From assembly GCA_023418475.1 (NCBI GenBank), contig JAEZZO010000059.1, positions 1-64,000 of the forward strand: DNA of 64,000 nucleotides. The letters are read 5' to 3'. The notes under the pieces are model-generated. The model was not told the DNA's origin and ran no database searches. It was given only the letters and a program-made list of their open reading frames with translations. The stretch's first letter is position 1. Each line of letters opens with the position of its first letter. This DNA is from Bacillota bacterium (GTDB taxonomy: Bacteria; Bacillota; Clostridia; Lachnospirales; Lachnospiraceae). Shown here in pieces: positions 1-9,118 of this stretch. The translations under genes were made by a program, and so were the position numbers.

Positions 1-222
1 GACTCGACACCATTATTCTACTACAAAAAGGATGAGGATTCCTTATATTTTTGGTAATTTCTTAAAGTTGTTTATTACAATACCGATGAAACAAGGGTAC
101 TGTGGATAAAACTACGGAAACTCAAGAGATCGCGTAATTGACGCAATTCTGGTTCAATGTTATGATTTAAATAATCTTGTAGAAGAATACAGAGTAAAAA
201 GCGCAAGGAGATTTAGAATATC
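1..222 (+). other. Left edge: possible end of an upstream reading frame, then tmcAL leader
   Basis: Frame 1 is open from the window edge to TAA at 55-57. After that stop the same frame stays open to TGA at 139-141. The first part reads DSTPLFYYKKDEDSLYFW and the second begins FLKVVYYNTDETRVLWIK. This could be the tail of a gene entering from the left, possibly with a premature stop, but it is too short to assign. The rest is the leader of tmcAL, with AAGGAG about a dozen bases before its ATG. Confidence 0.25.
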
Positions 223-1554
223 ATGAAGACTGTTGGTCTGATTACCGAATATAATCCATTTCATAACGGACATCAATATCATATAGAAGAAGCAAAGCGG
301 CTAACCGGAGCAGATTATGCGATCGTTGTTATGAGCGGCGATTTTGTTCAGAGGGGAACCCCTGCTGTCATTGATAAATACAAACGAACCCGAATGGCCT
401 TGCAGGGAGGAGCTGATCTTGTTTTAGAACTTCCTGTTTGTTATGCTACGGGAAGCGCTGAATTTTTTGCTCTCGGTGCTGTTAGTCTGCTGGACAAATT
501 AGGGATTACAGACTACTTGTGCTTTGGCAGTGAATCCGGTGAGATCAGCCTGTTGCAGGATACTGTCCAGATATTAAAGAACGCGCCGGTTTCTTTTTCC
601 GAAGATCTGCAAGGCTTTCTGCGGGGTGGTTATACCTATCCTGCTGCCAGAGCGAATGCCTTAAAGCGATTAGCCCAAACTTTGCCTTCTGTGGATTCCC
701 AGGCAATTTCTGAAGTAATCACTCAACCAAATAATATTCTTGCTATAGAATATATGAAGGCTCTTAACAGTATCAGCTCACCCATTATTCCTGTTACAAT
801 AAAAAGAATTGCTGCACAGTACCACGATACGGATTTATCTGCCAAACCGGCCGGCAGCAGCTTATCATCCGCGGAGGGATTGTATGACGGCAAGCGACTT
901 GTTCAAAAAGCAATCAGCTCCGCCACGTCAATCCGAAGGGTAATTCAAACGCAAAGCAAGATTTCCTCAAACTATTTTGAAATGCTGCAGCATAGCGTAC
1001 CAGAACACGTATATCAGATATTATCTGAGGAGTATGGCAAAACCTATCCGATTACAGAAGAAGATTTTTCTCAAATTATTAAATATAAATTACTGGCTGA
1101 GGATAAAACTGTTTTAACAGAATATATGGATATTTCCTCCGATCTGGCTGATCGTATGAAGAACCTGCCCGATTACTCTGTTAATCTGGGCGAGCTTACC
1201 GCCAGGATAAAAACCAGGAATATGACTTTCACAAGAATAAACAGAGCACTTATTCATCTTCTATTAAATATTCGAACGGAAGATATGAATGCATTTTCCT
1301 CTAACGGTTATATATTCTACGCAAGGATTCTGGGTATAAAAAAGGAGGCCACCCAGTTAATCAGAACTATAAAAAAAAGCAGTACACTGCCATTAATAAC
1401 GAAGGTATCCAATGCTTCAAAGCAATTGGATTCTCTTGGCATGCGTATGCTGTCACAAGATATCTTTGCCTCCCATCTGTATCAACAAGCTATTTGCGAG
1501 AAATATCATACTATTCTCTTAAATGAGTACCGCCAGGGTATTATCCTAGCTTAA
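223..1554 (+). CDS. tmcAL: tRNA(Met) cytidine acetate ligase TmcAL (YlbM family)
   Basis: This protein is expected to use acetate and ATP to form N4-acetylcytidine at the wobble position of elongator tRNA-Met in the cytoplasm. The N-terminus is diagnostic: residues 5-17 read GLITEYNPFHNGH and contain the HxGH element of the nucleotidyltransferase superfamily. It is followed by MSGDFVQRGTPAVIDK near residues 37-52 and DLVLELPVCYATGSAEFFA near 66-84, both typical of the family. At 443 residues it is slightly longer than the usual 400-415. In Bacillus the ylbM gene lies in the same neighbourhood as ylbJ, coaD and rsmD, which also occur here. The gene is convergent with pepF. An AAGGAG lies upstream, though the spacing of about 12 bases is long. 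Confidence 0.93.
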   Translation: MKTVGLITEYNPFHNGHQYHIEEAKRLTGADYAIVVMSGDFVQRGTPAVIDKYKRTRMALQGGADLVLELPVCYATGSAEFFALGAVSLLDKLGITDYLCFGSESGEISLLQDTVQILKNAPVSFSEDLQGFLRGGYTYPAARANALKRLAQTLPSVDSQAISEVITQPNNILAIEYMKALNSISSPIIPVTIKRIAAQYHDTDLSAKPAGSSLSSAEGLYDGKRLVQKAISSATSIRRVIQTQSKISSNYFEMLQHSVPEHVYQILSEEYGKTYPITEEDFSQIIKYKLLAEDKTVLTEYMDISSDLADRMKNLPDYSVNLGELTARIKTRNMTFTRINRALIHLLLNIRTEDMNAFSSNGYIFYARILGIKKEATQLIRTIKKSSTLPLITKVSNASKQLDSLGMRMLSQDIFASHLYQQAICEKYHTILLNEYRQGIILA

Positions 1555-1768
1555 ATTATTATACAAATCCTGAAACCGGGGAGGATACTACGGAATTTTT
1601 TAGAATATGTCATCCAAAAGCTGTCACAGGCATCCGAAGCGGGGGTTGAAGTAGATTATAAGAAGAATATGCTGTCCGCTACCAGATATTCCCGACAATA
1701 CAGAAAATATAACCGTTCGAAATATTCATAGGATACATTTTGGATGCTTTTTCCACCGAAAGTGCAAG

Positions 1769-1818
1769 ATACCGGAAATGTATGCTGGCTAAAATAGGCC
1801 ATACACTTCCGGTATTTT
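1769..1818 (+). terminator. Strong intrinsic hairpin after tmcAL
   Basis: The arms ATACCGGAAATGTATG (1769-1784) and CATACACTTCCGGTAT (1800-1815) pair with one internal mismatch around a 15-base loop and run into TTTTAT. It lies between convergent tmcAL and pepF, about 215 bases after the tmcAL stop, and probably ends tmcAL transcription. Confidence 0.7.
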
Positions 1819-1940
1819 ATAGGAAAGCTCGTTCTATGAAATAAAATGCCTTCCGGGGGATGCGCAACTACGGTACAGAACAAAAAATGTGAATTGTTGA
1901 TTTATGATTGCAAGATTGTGTGAAGCACACTTTTGTTCTA
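1815..1940 (-). repeat. Dispersed multi-hairpin repeat, copy D (inverted)
   Basis: Read on the minus strand, this stretch carries the same modules as the copies near 24.5, 28.0 and 43.9 kb: AGAACAAAAGTGTGC, then a CATAAATC block, then TGCGCATCCCCCGGAAGG, then the terminal hairpin CATAGAACGAGCTTTCCTAT. It lies in the convergent gap between tmcAL and pepF. A short open frame crosses it (1656-1883, minus) but has no family features and is not called. Confidence 0.75.
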
Positions 1941-1978
1941 TAAACCGATCCGTTTTTCTCTTCTTTCGAAACAAGCTG

Positions 1979-3787
1979 CTAGTTCATTAATTCTTCCATT
2001 TGATCAAGAAGTTCCGAGAACAAGGATAATGCCTGATGTACCGGTTCTTTAGTGCTCATATCCACGCCAGCTGCTTTTAATAGCTCAATCGGGTAGTTTG
2101 AACTGCCACTGCTTAAAAATCGGATATAATCCTCTACTGCAGGAGCTCCTTCGCTTAATATCCGCCTTGATAGAGCGATGGCAGCTGAGTAACCTGTTGC
2201 ATATTGGTAAACATAAAAAGCATTATAAAAATGAGGAATTCTTGCCCATTCCATATCAATTTCCGGGTCAATTGTAATATCCTCTCCAAAGTAAGTCACA
2301 TTAAGATCATGATATATCTGACATAATGTATCGGCTGTCAGACTTTTTCCTTCTTCCACCATCTTATGTGTTATCATTTCAAATTCTGCAAACATTGTCT
2401 GACGAAAAAGTGTACCCTTGAATTTTTCCAGAAAATGATTGATTAAATATGCCTTCTCTTTTTTATCCTCCGTTGTTTTCAACATATAATTGATTAACAG
2501 CGCTTCATTGCAGGTCGATGCCACCTCCGCTACAAAAATCTTATAACCGGCATAGATATATGGCTGCGTTTTATCCGAATGATAACTGTGGATTGCATGT
2601 CCCATTTCATGCGCAAGAGTAAAGACATTATTAAGTGTCTCGTTATAGTTTAATAAAACGTAAGGATGGGTGCCATAAGCTCCCCAGGAATAAGCACCGC
2701 TTCGTTTATTCTCATTTTCATAGATATCGATCCAGCGATGGTTATAGCCTTCTGTGAGAATTTTCTGATAATCCTCTCCTAGTGGCTCCAGTCCCTTCGC
2801 AACTATATTTTTGGCCTCGTCAAACGGAACCTCCATATTAACATCCGCTACCAGCGGAGCATACAAATCATACATATGGAGCTCTTCAAGACCCAGCAGC
2901 TTTTTACGTACACCTACATAACGATGCATTAACCCTATCTTTTCATGCACTGCTGCGATTAAATTAGTATAAACCTCAGTAGGAATATTAGCCATATCCA
3001 AGGCCCTTTCCAGAGTACTTGAATATTTCCTGGCTTTGGCAAAGAATACCTCCTGCTTGACATTCGAGCTAAAGGACGCCGCCAGTGTGTTGCGAAAGCC
3101 ATTGTAGGAGGCATAGACCCCTTCAAATGCTTCCTTCCTTACATTCCTGTTACCGCTCTCTAAAAGCTGCCCATATCTGGCATGTGTAATTCTTACCGTT
3201 TCTCCGTCTTCATCCTTTATCTCCGGGAATTTTATGTCCGCATTATTAAACATCGAAAATATATTTTCGGATGCCTCAGCCAGCTCGCCTGCACCAGCCA
3301 ACAGCTCCTCCATCTCACCTGATAGAATATGTGGTTTTAACCGCAGGATATCCTTCAGATAAAAATCATATTGTTTTAGTTCCTCATTCTCATGCAGAAA
3401 CTGCACAAAGATATCCTCTGGAATTGTCAATATTTCAGGAGTTGCAAAGGATAATGCACTTCTTACCTGCACGGACAGAGAATTCGCGCGATTTGACAAG
3501 TCCTGATATACTGCACTTGCCGTATCCTCATGATACTTTTGATTTGCATACACATAAACCCTCTCTAAAAGCTGATTGATTTCATCCGACAGCTTTAAAA
3601 ACCCAAGAAGAATATCCGGTGATTTTGAAAGTCTTCCCTGATATTGAACTGCTTCTGAAAGCATTTGTGAAACTTTTTCATATTCCTTATGCCATACTTC
3701 GTCTGAAGCATATAAATCCTCAATCGCCCAGGTATCTCTTTGGTCGACTTCACTTCTTTTTTGCAAACTCTTTTTGTGTGCCATCAT
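1979..3787 (-). CDS. pepF: Oligoendopeptidase F (M3 zinc metallopeptidase)
   Basis: A cytoplasmic M3-family zinc peptidase that trims peptides of roughly 7-17 residues. The 602-residue length is normal for PepF. The zinc site is visible as AHEMGHAIHSYHS near residues 391-403 (HExxH), with the downstream FVAEVASTCNEALL near 417-430 supplying the third ligand glutamate. The N-terminal helical lobe and the C-terminal YATGYSAAIALS segment are also typical. The start is the first of two tandem ATGs (3787 and 3784), with AAGGAG just upstream. The gene is convergent with tmcAL and divergent from ylbJ. Confidence 0.94.
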   Translation of the reverse strand: MMAHKKSLQKRSEVDQRDTWAIEDLYASDEVWHKEYEKVSQMLSEAVQYQGRLSKSPDILLGFLKLSDEINQLLERVYVYANQKYHEDTASAVYQDLSNRANSLSVQVRSALSFATPEILTIPEDIFVQFLHENEELKQYDFYLKDILRLKPHILSGEMEELLAGAGELAEASENIFSMFNNADIKFPEIKDEDGETVRITHARYGQLLESGNRNVRKEAFEGVYASYNGFRNTLAASFSSNVKQEVFFAKARKYSSTLERALDMANIPTEVYTNLIAAVHEKIGLMHRYVGVRKKLLGLEELHMYDLYAPLVADVNMEVPFDEAKNIVAKGLEPLGEDYQKILTEGYNHRWIDIYENENKRSGAYSWGAYGTHPYVLLNYNETLNNVFTLAHEMGHAIHSYHSDKTQPYIYAGYKIFVAEVASTCNEALLINYMLKTTEDKKEKAYLINHFLEKFKGTLFRQTMFAEFEMITHKMVEEGKSLTADTLCQIYHDLNVTYFGEDITIDPEIDMEWARIPHFYNAFYVYQYATGYSAAIALSRRILSEGAPAVEDYIRFLSSGSSNYPIELLKAAGVDMSTKEPVHQALSLFSELLDQMEELMN

Positions 3788-3956
3788 TATTCTCCTTTTC
3801 CGTTACTACCATAAATATTTTGTACACTGCAAACTTCTGTCTTTTAATACATTTTGTCAAAATCGCAAAATCTGGATTATGTTATTATTTTTGAATATTT
3901 TTACCATTCTTCCAATAAATTATAGTAAAAGAAGCTCTTGTCTTCAAGGAGTATTT

Positions 3957-4928
3957 ATGAAATTTAAGAAAACCTTTCGAAATTCCATTATCAAAGGGCT
4001 CATTTTACTATTTTTATGCGCACTGTTAATATTTCCCGATTCTTCTCTTGAAGGGGCCAGTAAAGGACTTCTGTTATGGTTTCATAACGTGCTTCCCAGC
4101 CTGCTTCCATTCATTATTCTGTCCAATTTATTAATACATTTAAATATTACAGAACAAATCAGCAAAGTTTTTTATCCGATTTTTGGAAGACTGTTCCGTA
4201 TCAGCAGTCAAGGCTGTTATCCGATTATTATCGGGTTTTTATCAGGTATTCCAATTGGTGCCAAAGCAACAGCAGATATGGTATCCGAAAATAAAATCAG
4301 TCTGAAGGAAGGTCACTTTCTTTTAGGAATTTGCAATATTGTTAGTCCAATGTTTATCTTTGGATATATTGCAATCACTCAGCTAAAGCTTCCTTCTGCA
4401 AAATACATCCTGCTGATTATCATATATGGCGCCTCTATCCTGGGAACGGTTCTCTACCGTCTGCTCTTTCTGCGTCAAAAAAATGATTTTGTTCATAATT
4501 CTTCTGCCTATGGTCCTGATAAAAGTACTCCAAGTCATTTTTCTTTTTCCCTGCTGGATGATTCCATTATGAATGGCTTTGAAATAGTTACCAGAATTGG
4601 CGGCTATATCATATTATTCTCTATTCTGGCTCAGATTATTAAAGAAATAGGTCCTGATACAAGCTTTATCAAAGCATTTATTATGGGTATTTTAGAAATA
4701 ACTACCGGTATAAGCCAAATCTGTACTACTAGTTTGGATAATGCTACGAAAATAGTCCTGGTTTCCGTAATTACTTCTTTTGGAGGTATTTCGGGTATCG
4801 CCCAGACCAAAAGTGTATTAGGAAACACAAGACTATCGATTAATGCCTATGTAATTATTAAAATATTCAGTGCAGCTTTTGCATTCCTCTTTGCAATGAT
4901 TTATGTTTCCATGTTGTCTATAAGATAA
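3957..4928 (+). CDS. ylbJ: Sporulation integral membrane protein YlbJ
   Basis: A 323-residue multipass membrane protein of the YlbJ family, with nucleoside-transporter-like gate segments. Family members are made in the mother cell and are needed for spore cortex or resistance properties in Bacillus. Visible hallmarks are LLWFHNVLPSLLPFIILSNL near the N-terminus, GCYPIIIGFLSGIPIGAKAT in the middle and FGGISGIAQTKSVL near the C-terminus. The open frame extends further upstream, but the ATG at 3957 is preceded by AAGGAG with 5 bases of spacing, so the shorter start is preferred. It sits between pepF and the minus-strand coaD group, matching the ylb neighbourhood of other Firmicutes. Confidence 0.9.
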   Translation: MKFKKTFRNSIIKGLILLFLCALLIFPDSSLEGASKGLLLWFHNVLPSLLPFIILSNLLIHLNITEQISKVFYPIFGRLFRISSQGCYPIIIGFLSGIPIGAKATADMVSENKISLKEGHFLLGICNIVSPMFIFGYIAITQLKLPSAKYILLIIIYGASILGTVLYRLLFLRQKNDFVHNSSAYGPDKSTPSHFSFSLLDDSIMNGFEIVTRIGGYIILFSILAQIIKEIGPDTSFIKAFIMGILEITTGISQICTTSLDNATKIVLVSVITSFGGISGIAQTKSVLGNTRLSINAYVIIKIFSAAFAFLFAMIYVSMLSIR

Positions 4929-5573
4929 TTATTCCACTTCATTTAAGAATGTATTTTCATCGAAGTCAAAATCATTATCCTTATAGCTTTCTTCCTGCAC
5001 AGTATCCGACTGGGTAATCTGCTGAGGATAGAGTTGATCGTTTAATTCCTTTTTGTTATTATTAATAATCTCTAGATTTTCTTTCAGCGTTCCAATAAAA
5101 CCGTCATATTTGGATGCAGCAGTCTCATACGCACTCGCTAATACACGTTCTACCTCAGTAAGCACATCATTAGAATATGCTAACGCTCCGGTTCTGATCT
5201 GATCTGATTCTTCCGCTGCTTCTCTTCGCATACGTTCTGCCTCTTCGGAGGCCTGCATAATCATTTCATTTGCCTGATAGTATGCCTGCTGCATAATTTC
5301 ATGTTCATTTAATAAATCCTTTGCTTTATCTTTTGTCTGGCGTAGAATTACATCTGCTTTCTCTTCTGCGTCAGCAATAATTGCATCCCGGTTAGCGATA
5401 ATTTTCTGATAACGTTTTATTTCGTCCGGTGTTCTAAGCCGAAGTTCATCCAGCAAATCATATAGTTCATCTTTTGGAACAATTACTTTAGTGCTTGACA
5501 ACGGCTGCATTCTGCAGCTTTCAACAAATTCATATATATCTTCTATAAGTTGTTCAATTCTGCTAGCTCCCAT
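4929..5573 (-). CDS. Coiled-coil protein next to coaD (DivIVA / V-ATPase subunit-like)
   Basis: A 214-residue acidic protein that is mostly one long coiled coil. An Arg/Lys/Glu-rich heptad region runs from about residue 50 to 175, including ADAEEKADVILRQTKDKAKD and MQASEEAERMRREAAEESDQ, followed by an acidic tail. Such proteins beside coaD in Lachnospiraceae are usually labelled ATPase or DivIVA-like by coiled-coil resemblance only; no ATPase motif is visible here. The ATG at 5573 has AAGGAG upstream. The coaD stop lies one base before this gene's start, so the two are almost certainly cotranscribed. The role is unknown; a scaffold or division-related function is a guess. Confidence 0.7.
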   Translation of the reverse strand: MGASRIEQLIEDIYEFVESCRMQPLSSTKVIVPKDELYDLLDELRLRTPDEIKRYQKIIANRDAIIADAEEKADVILRQTKDKAKDLLNEHEIMQQAYYQANEMIMQASEEAERMRREAAEESDQIRTGALAYSNDVLTEVERVLASAYETAASKYDGFIGTLKENLEIINNNKKELNDQLYPQQITQSDTVQEESYKDNDFDFDENTFLNEVE

Positions 5574-5574
5574 A

Positions 5575-6075
5575 TCAAATACTCCTTACTGATTTATATT
5601 TATCATATATTGACGGTACGACACATTCTGGTACAAATTGTCTGACATCTCCGCCAAAGCTGGCTATTTCTTTCACCGCGCTGGAGCTAAGATAAGAATA
5701 TTCCACACTGGTAGTGAAAAAAACCGTATCAATCTTTGGATTTAATTTATGATTTGTCTGTGCAATCTGCAATTCATATTCAAAATCTGTTATCGCGCGG
5801 AGACCTCTTACAATAATTGATGCATTTTCTTTTGCAGCAAAATCAATTAATAAACCGTCAAATGCATCTACCTGTATTTCCGTTAAGCTTGTCTTATCTT
5901 TGATTGCCTGATTTATCAGGGCAACTCTTTCTTCTACTGTAAATAAGGGTTTTTTCGCACTGTTCTTTAATACTCCAATGATCAGCTTATCTACTAATCC
6001 AGAGGCACGTACTATAATATCCAAATGTCCTAATGTAATTGGGTCAAAACTGCCCGGATATATACCAATCTTCAT
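5575..6075 (-). CDS. coaD: Phosphopantetheine adenylyltransferase (CoaD)
   Basis: This enzyme transfers AMP from ATP to 4'-phosphopantetheine in coenzyme A synthesis. The 166-residue length is standard. The nucleotidyltransferase start is textbook: MKIGIYPGSFDPITLGHLDI contains the TxGH motif (TLGH). IIVRGLRAITDFEYELQIAQ near residues 87-106 and SSSAVKEIASFGGDVRQFVP near 129-148 carry the conserved substrate-binding and C-terminal signatures. It is the middle gene of rsmD-coaD-coiled coil on the minus strand, an order common in Firmicutes. Confidence 0.97.
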   Translation of the reverse strand: MKIGIYPGSFDPITLGHLDIIVRASGLVDKLIIGVLKNSAKKPLFTVEERVALINQAIKDKTSLTEIQVDAFDGLLIDFAAKENASIIVRGLRAITDFEYELQIAQTNHKLNPKIDTVFFTTSVEYSYLSSSAVKEIASFGGDVRQFVPECVVPSIYDKYKSVRSI

Positions 6076-6111
6076 TCATACCTCCATGTTGAACCAAAGC
6101 TCATCCATGTT

Positions 6112-6666
6112 TTATTTCATCTCAATAAATACATGTTGATTCGTTTTATACTCTTTTTTCTTGAATATACGGAATTTTGTATCTTCCAGATATTCAAAAT
6201 CTGTTTTTAAAGATGCCTCAATTACAATAATTGTATCACAATATATAATTGAGGAATTTTGCAGAACAAGTAAAACCTCCTTCTCCATCTGATGGTTATA
6301 AGGAGGATCCATAAATACCACATCAAATACCTTACCTTTTATTTCAAGTAAATGAATGGCTTCTTCCGCACTTTTCAAAAATACTTCTGCTTCATTCTCC
6401 AGTCTCGTATTTTTTAAATTATATTTAATACAATCCAAAGCAACTTTATTATTCTCAACAAAAGCCGCATATTTGGCACCTCTTGAAAGTGCTTCGATAC
6501 CTATAGCTCCGCTTCCGGAAAATAAATCCAGAAAATCCGCATCTGAAAGATACGGATTAAGAATATTAAACAAAGTCTCTTTTGTTTTATCTGTAGTAGG
6601 TCTTGTCTCAAAGCCTTCTGGTGTTCTAAGCTGTAATCTTCTCGCTTTACCAGCAATAACTCTCAT
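6112..6666 (-). CDS. rsmD: 16S rRNA (guanine(966)-N2)-methyltransferase RsmD
   Basis: A SAM-dependent methyltransferase acting on G966 of 16S rRNA. The 184-residue protein begins MRVIAGKARRLQLRTPEG and continues with TRPTTDKTKETLFNILNPYL. The SAM-binding loop is FLDLFSGSGAIGIEALSRGA near residues 44-63. The catalytic DPPY motif is FMDPPYNHQM near 117-126. It lies 36 bases upstream of coaD, the usual rsmD-coaD pairing. GAGGAATAAGT precedes the ATG. Confidence 0.95.
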   Translation of the reverse strand: MRVIAGKARRLQLRTPEGFETRPTTDKTKETLFNILNPYLSDADFLDLFSGSGAIGIEALSRGAKYAAFVENNKVALDCIKYNLKNTRLENEAEVFLKSAEEAIHLLEIKGKVFDVVFMDPPYNHQMEKEVLLVLQNSSIIYCDTIIVIEASLKTDFEYLEDTKFRIFKKKEYKTNQHVFIEMK

Positions 6667-6840
6667 ACTTATTCCTCATATATCTTATATTTATAATAAT
6701 TATTTTTCAATAGTAAGTGTATCCTATCCCACTTAATATTTCAATGATTTTTTCGAATAATTTTGATACAAAAGATACGTTTTCTACTCTAATTATGTCA
6801 GTATAACCCGGTTTTTGTATAGTTTCCTCGAAAATAGAAT

Positions 6841-6866
6841 AACGGTTGCTAAAATTAGCAACCGTT
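6841..6866 (-). terminator. Perfect hairpin after the spore protein gene
   Basis: AACGGTTGCTAA and TTAGCAACCGTT pair perfectly over 12 bases around a 2-base loop, 21 bases after the stop of the minus-strand spore protein. The downstream minus strand is T-rich but lacks a pure T run. Confidence 0.65.
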
Positions 6867-6887
6867 AAAAATTACTCTTACAATTTA

Positions 6888-7085
6888 TTATTTGCCTGCC
6901 ATTCTTTTTTCATAATCCCCGATCATCTTTTTAACCATGTATCCACCGACAGAACCATTCTGCTTAGATGTCAGGTCGCCGTTGTATCCCTGTTTTAAAG
7001 GTACTCCGATTTCGTTTGCTACTTCGTATTTAAACTTATTTAACGCTTCTTTTGCTTCCGGTATTTCTGCTCTGTTTCTTGACAT
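6888..7085 (-). CDS. Alpha/beta-type small acid-soluble spore protein
   Basis: A 65-residue DNA-binding spore protein that coats and protects DNA in the dormant spore and is degraded at germination. The family pattern is clear: EALNKFKYEVANEIGVPL holds the germination-protease cleavage region, and NGDLTSKQNGSVGGYMVKKM is the conserved C-terminal DNA-binding half. A strong GGAGG lies 8 bases before the ATG. It is monocistronic, with its own hairpin terminator, and sits between rsmD and citrate synthase. A forespore sigma factor is expected to drive it, but no confident promoter was identified. Confidence 0.95.
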   Translation of the reverse strand: MSRNRAEIPEAKEALNKFKYEVANEIGVPLKQGYNGDLTSKQNGSVGGYMVKKMIGDYEKRMAGK

Positions 7086-7501
7086 ATAAACGCCTCCATT
7101 TCATATTTTGAATAATCAAAATAGTTTGTGTTGTTGTTTACTGCTTAATAAAATAATGAATAAAGAATATACATTAACTTTATTAAGATGTTACGCTAAT
7201 AGTATCTGCGAAAAGAAACAAAATACACTGGTATGTTCTGTAAATTTAATGTATTGATACTTACTTTTATAACATGTTTGTAATTTTGAATACCTTCTTT
7301 TTTTATTGAATGGGTTACATTTATTGAATAGGGGTTACTATTTTATTATTTTATTATTTTTAGATAATTTATTGTTTTCATTATTTTATTACTTTATTGT
7401 TTTCATTATTTTATTGCTTTATTGTTTTCATTATTTTATTGCTTTATTATTTATATTATTTTGCAATTTTATTTTCTTATCCTATCGCTTTTTTATTTCA
7501 G
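7086..7501. other. AT-rich intergenic region between spore protein and citrate synthase
   Basis: The first 200 bases are the minus-strand upstream region of the spore protein. The remainder is extremely T-rich on the plus strand and contains the 25-bp tandem repeat. Two open frames of Phe/Leu/Tyr-rich composition arise only from that low complexity and are not called. Confidence 0.7.
7368..7464. repeat. 25-bp tandem repeat, three copies plus a degenerate fourth
   Basis: The unit TTTATTGTTTTCATTATTTT followed by ATTRC occurs at 7368-7392, 7393-7417 and 7418-7442, differing only at one A/G position, and a shortened copy follows to 7464. It lies about 40-135 bases past the stop of the minus-strand citrate synthase gene. 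It is too AT-rich and regular to be coding. Confidence 0.8.
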
Positions 7502-8881
7502 TTAATCTTGTTCTTCATTTTGATTTCTTTTATCAATCGGTACATAACCGCGCGGCACTTTTACACTCTTATAAGCAGGACGTATGATTTTTCCGGCATT
7601 GATAAGTTCTTCCAAACGATGCGCACTCCAGCCTGCAATTCGTGCAATAGCAAAAATCGGAGTATATAGTTCTTTTGGCAGCCCCAACATATGATATACA
7701 AATCCACTGTAAAAATCCACGTTGGCACTGACGCCCTTATACATTTTTCTCTCTCTTCCAATAATTTCAGGTGCCAAGCGCTCTACCATTTCATAAAGCT
7801 TAAATTCATCCATCATGCCTTTTTCTTCTGACAGGCTCTTAACATAACGTTTTAATACATTGGCTCTTGGATCGGATATGGAATATACAGCATGTCCCAT
7901 TCCATAGATAAGACCCGACTGATCAAAGGCTTTCTTATTTAATAAATCAGTTAAATAAGCACCTACCTCTTCTTCGTCTGACCAGTTACTGATCTTTTCC
8001 TTCATATCATCGAACATCTGCATAACCTTGATATTAGCTCCTCCGTGTTTGGGACCCTTTAAAGAACCAAGGGACGCAGCGGCAGCAGAATAGGTATCTG
8101 TTCCTGATGAGGTCACTACATGCGTGGTAAAGGTAGAATTATTACCGCCTCCATGCTCTGCATGAAGAACAAGTGCTATATCGAGGATTTTAGCTTCAAG
8201 ATCCGTATAGTTCATGTCCGGTCTTAGCATATAAAGAATGTTTTCTGCAGTTGATAAGCCCTCCTTGGGCGGGTGAATTACCAGGCTTTTTCCCAGATGA
8301 TAATGGTTATATGCCTGGTATCCGTAAACTGACAACAGCGGAAATACTGCTATCAGCTGAAGGCTTTGACGAAGAACATTCGGTATTGAGATATCATCCG
8401 CTTTATCGTCATAGGAATATAACGTAAGTACACTTCTAGCCAAAGTGTTCATCATATCCTGGCTGGGCGCTTTCATAATGATATCTCGTACAAAACTTGG
8501 CGGCAGCTCTCTATATTTTTCCAAAAGAACAGCATAGTCATTTAGCTGTGTCTTAGCAGGAAGCTCACCGAATAACAAAAGATAAGTTACCTCTTCGAAA
8601 CCAAAGCGGTTTTCCTTCATAAATCCTTCAATAAACTCTTCAATATCAACTCCACGATAATAAAGCTTTCCTTCACAAGGAATATAATCATTATCAATAA
8701 TTGTGTACGAAATAATTTCGCAAATTTCTGTCAGACCAGTCAGCACACCTTTACCGCTGATATCTCTTAATCCGCGTTTCACATCATATTTTGCGTATAA
8801 TTCCGGATCAATAGCGCCGTTCTGTTTACATAATTGTGCCAGTTCCATGAGTTCAGGGGAAATTTCCGTATATTTACTCAT
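7502..8881 (-). CDS. gltA: Citrate (Si)-synthase / 2-methylcitrate synthase family
   Basis: This enzyme condenses acetyl-CoA with oxaloacetate to citrate. Active-site regions are visible: LHAEHGGGNNSTFTTHVVTS near residues 238-257, GSLKGPKHGGANIKVMQMF shortly after, and GMGHAVYSISDPRANVLKRY in the last third, the counterpart of the GxGHxxYxxxDPR motif. The length of about 459 residues matches the longer clostridial form. The start at 8881 is chosen because GGAGG lies 4 bases upstream; an in-frame ATG 4 codons earlier is less likely. No aconitase or isocitrate dehydrogenase gene is next to it, so it probably feeds a partial cycle for glutamate supply. Citrate against methylcitrate specificity cannot be read from the sequence. 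Confidence 0.92.
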   Translation of the reverse strand: MSKYTEISPELMELAQLCKQNGAIDPELYAKYDVKRGLRDISGKGVLTGLTEICEIISYTIIDNDYIPCEGKLYYRGVDIEEFIEGFMKENRFGFEEVTYLLLFGELPAKTQLNDYAVLLEKYRELPPSFVRDIIMKAPSQDMMNTLARSVLTLYSYDDKADDISIPNVLRQSLQLIAVFPLLSVYGYQAYNHYHLGKSLVIHPPKEGLSTAENILYMLRPDMNYTDLEAKILDIALVLHAEHGGGNNSTFTTHVVTSSGTDTYSAAAASLGSLKGPKHGGANIKVMQMFDDMKEKISNWSDEEEVGAYLTDLLNKKAFDQSGLIYGMGHAVYSISDPRANVLKRYVKSLSEEKGMMDEFKLYEMVERLAPEIIGRERKMYKGVSANVDFYSGFVYHMLGLPKELYTPIFAIARIAGWSAHRLEELINAGKIIRPAYKSVKVPRGYVPIDKRNQNEEQD

Positions 8882-9118
8882 TTTTTCCTCCATTCTACCG
8901 CCTTTGCGGCAAATACTAGAATTTCATATGAACAGTTACCAGTAAATCTAATAGAAATAACAAGAAAAGAGCTCTTGTAGATCTCATAAGTCATATCAAT
9001 TTCAATAATTACCATGAATACCATTGATAAAGCAATTGTTTATCTTTTGTATTTCATTCTTGCATGATCCATTTTTAATCTCATCATAGTAATTTCATGG
9101 TACTTTCCTGTGTCAAAT

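Noticed and set aside
1656..1883. Minus-strand open frame of 75 codons
   Set aside because: It runs through the terminator hairpin and a dispersed repeat copy and has no ribosome site or family pattern.
7368..7442. CRISPR-like spacing of repeats
   Set aside because: The 25-bp units are directly adjacent without spacers and are low-complexity.
7306..7669. Plus-strand Phe/Leu/Tyr-rich frames
   Set aside because: They come from the low-complexity T-rich tandem repeat and run into the citrate synthase gene on the other strand.
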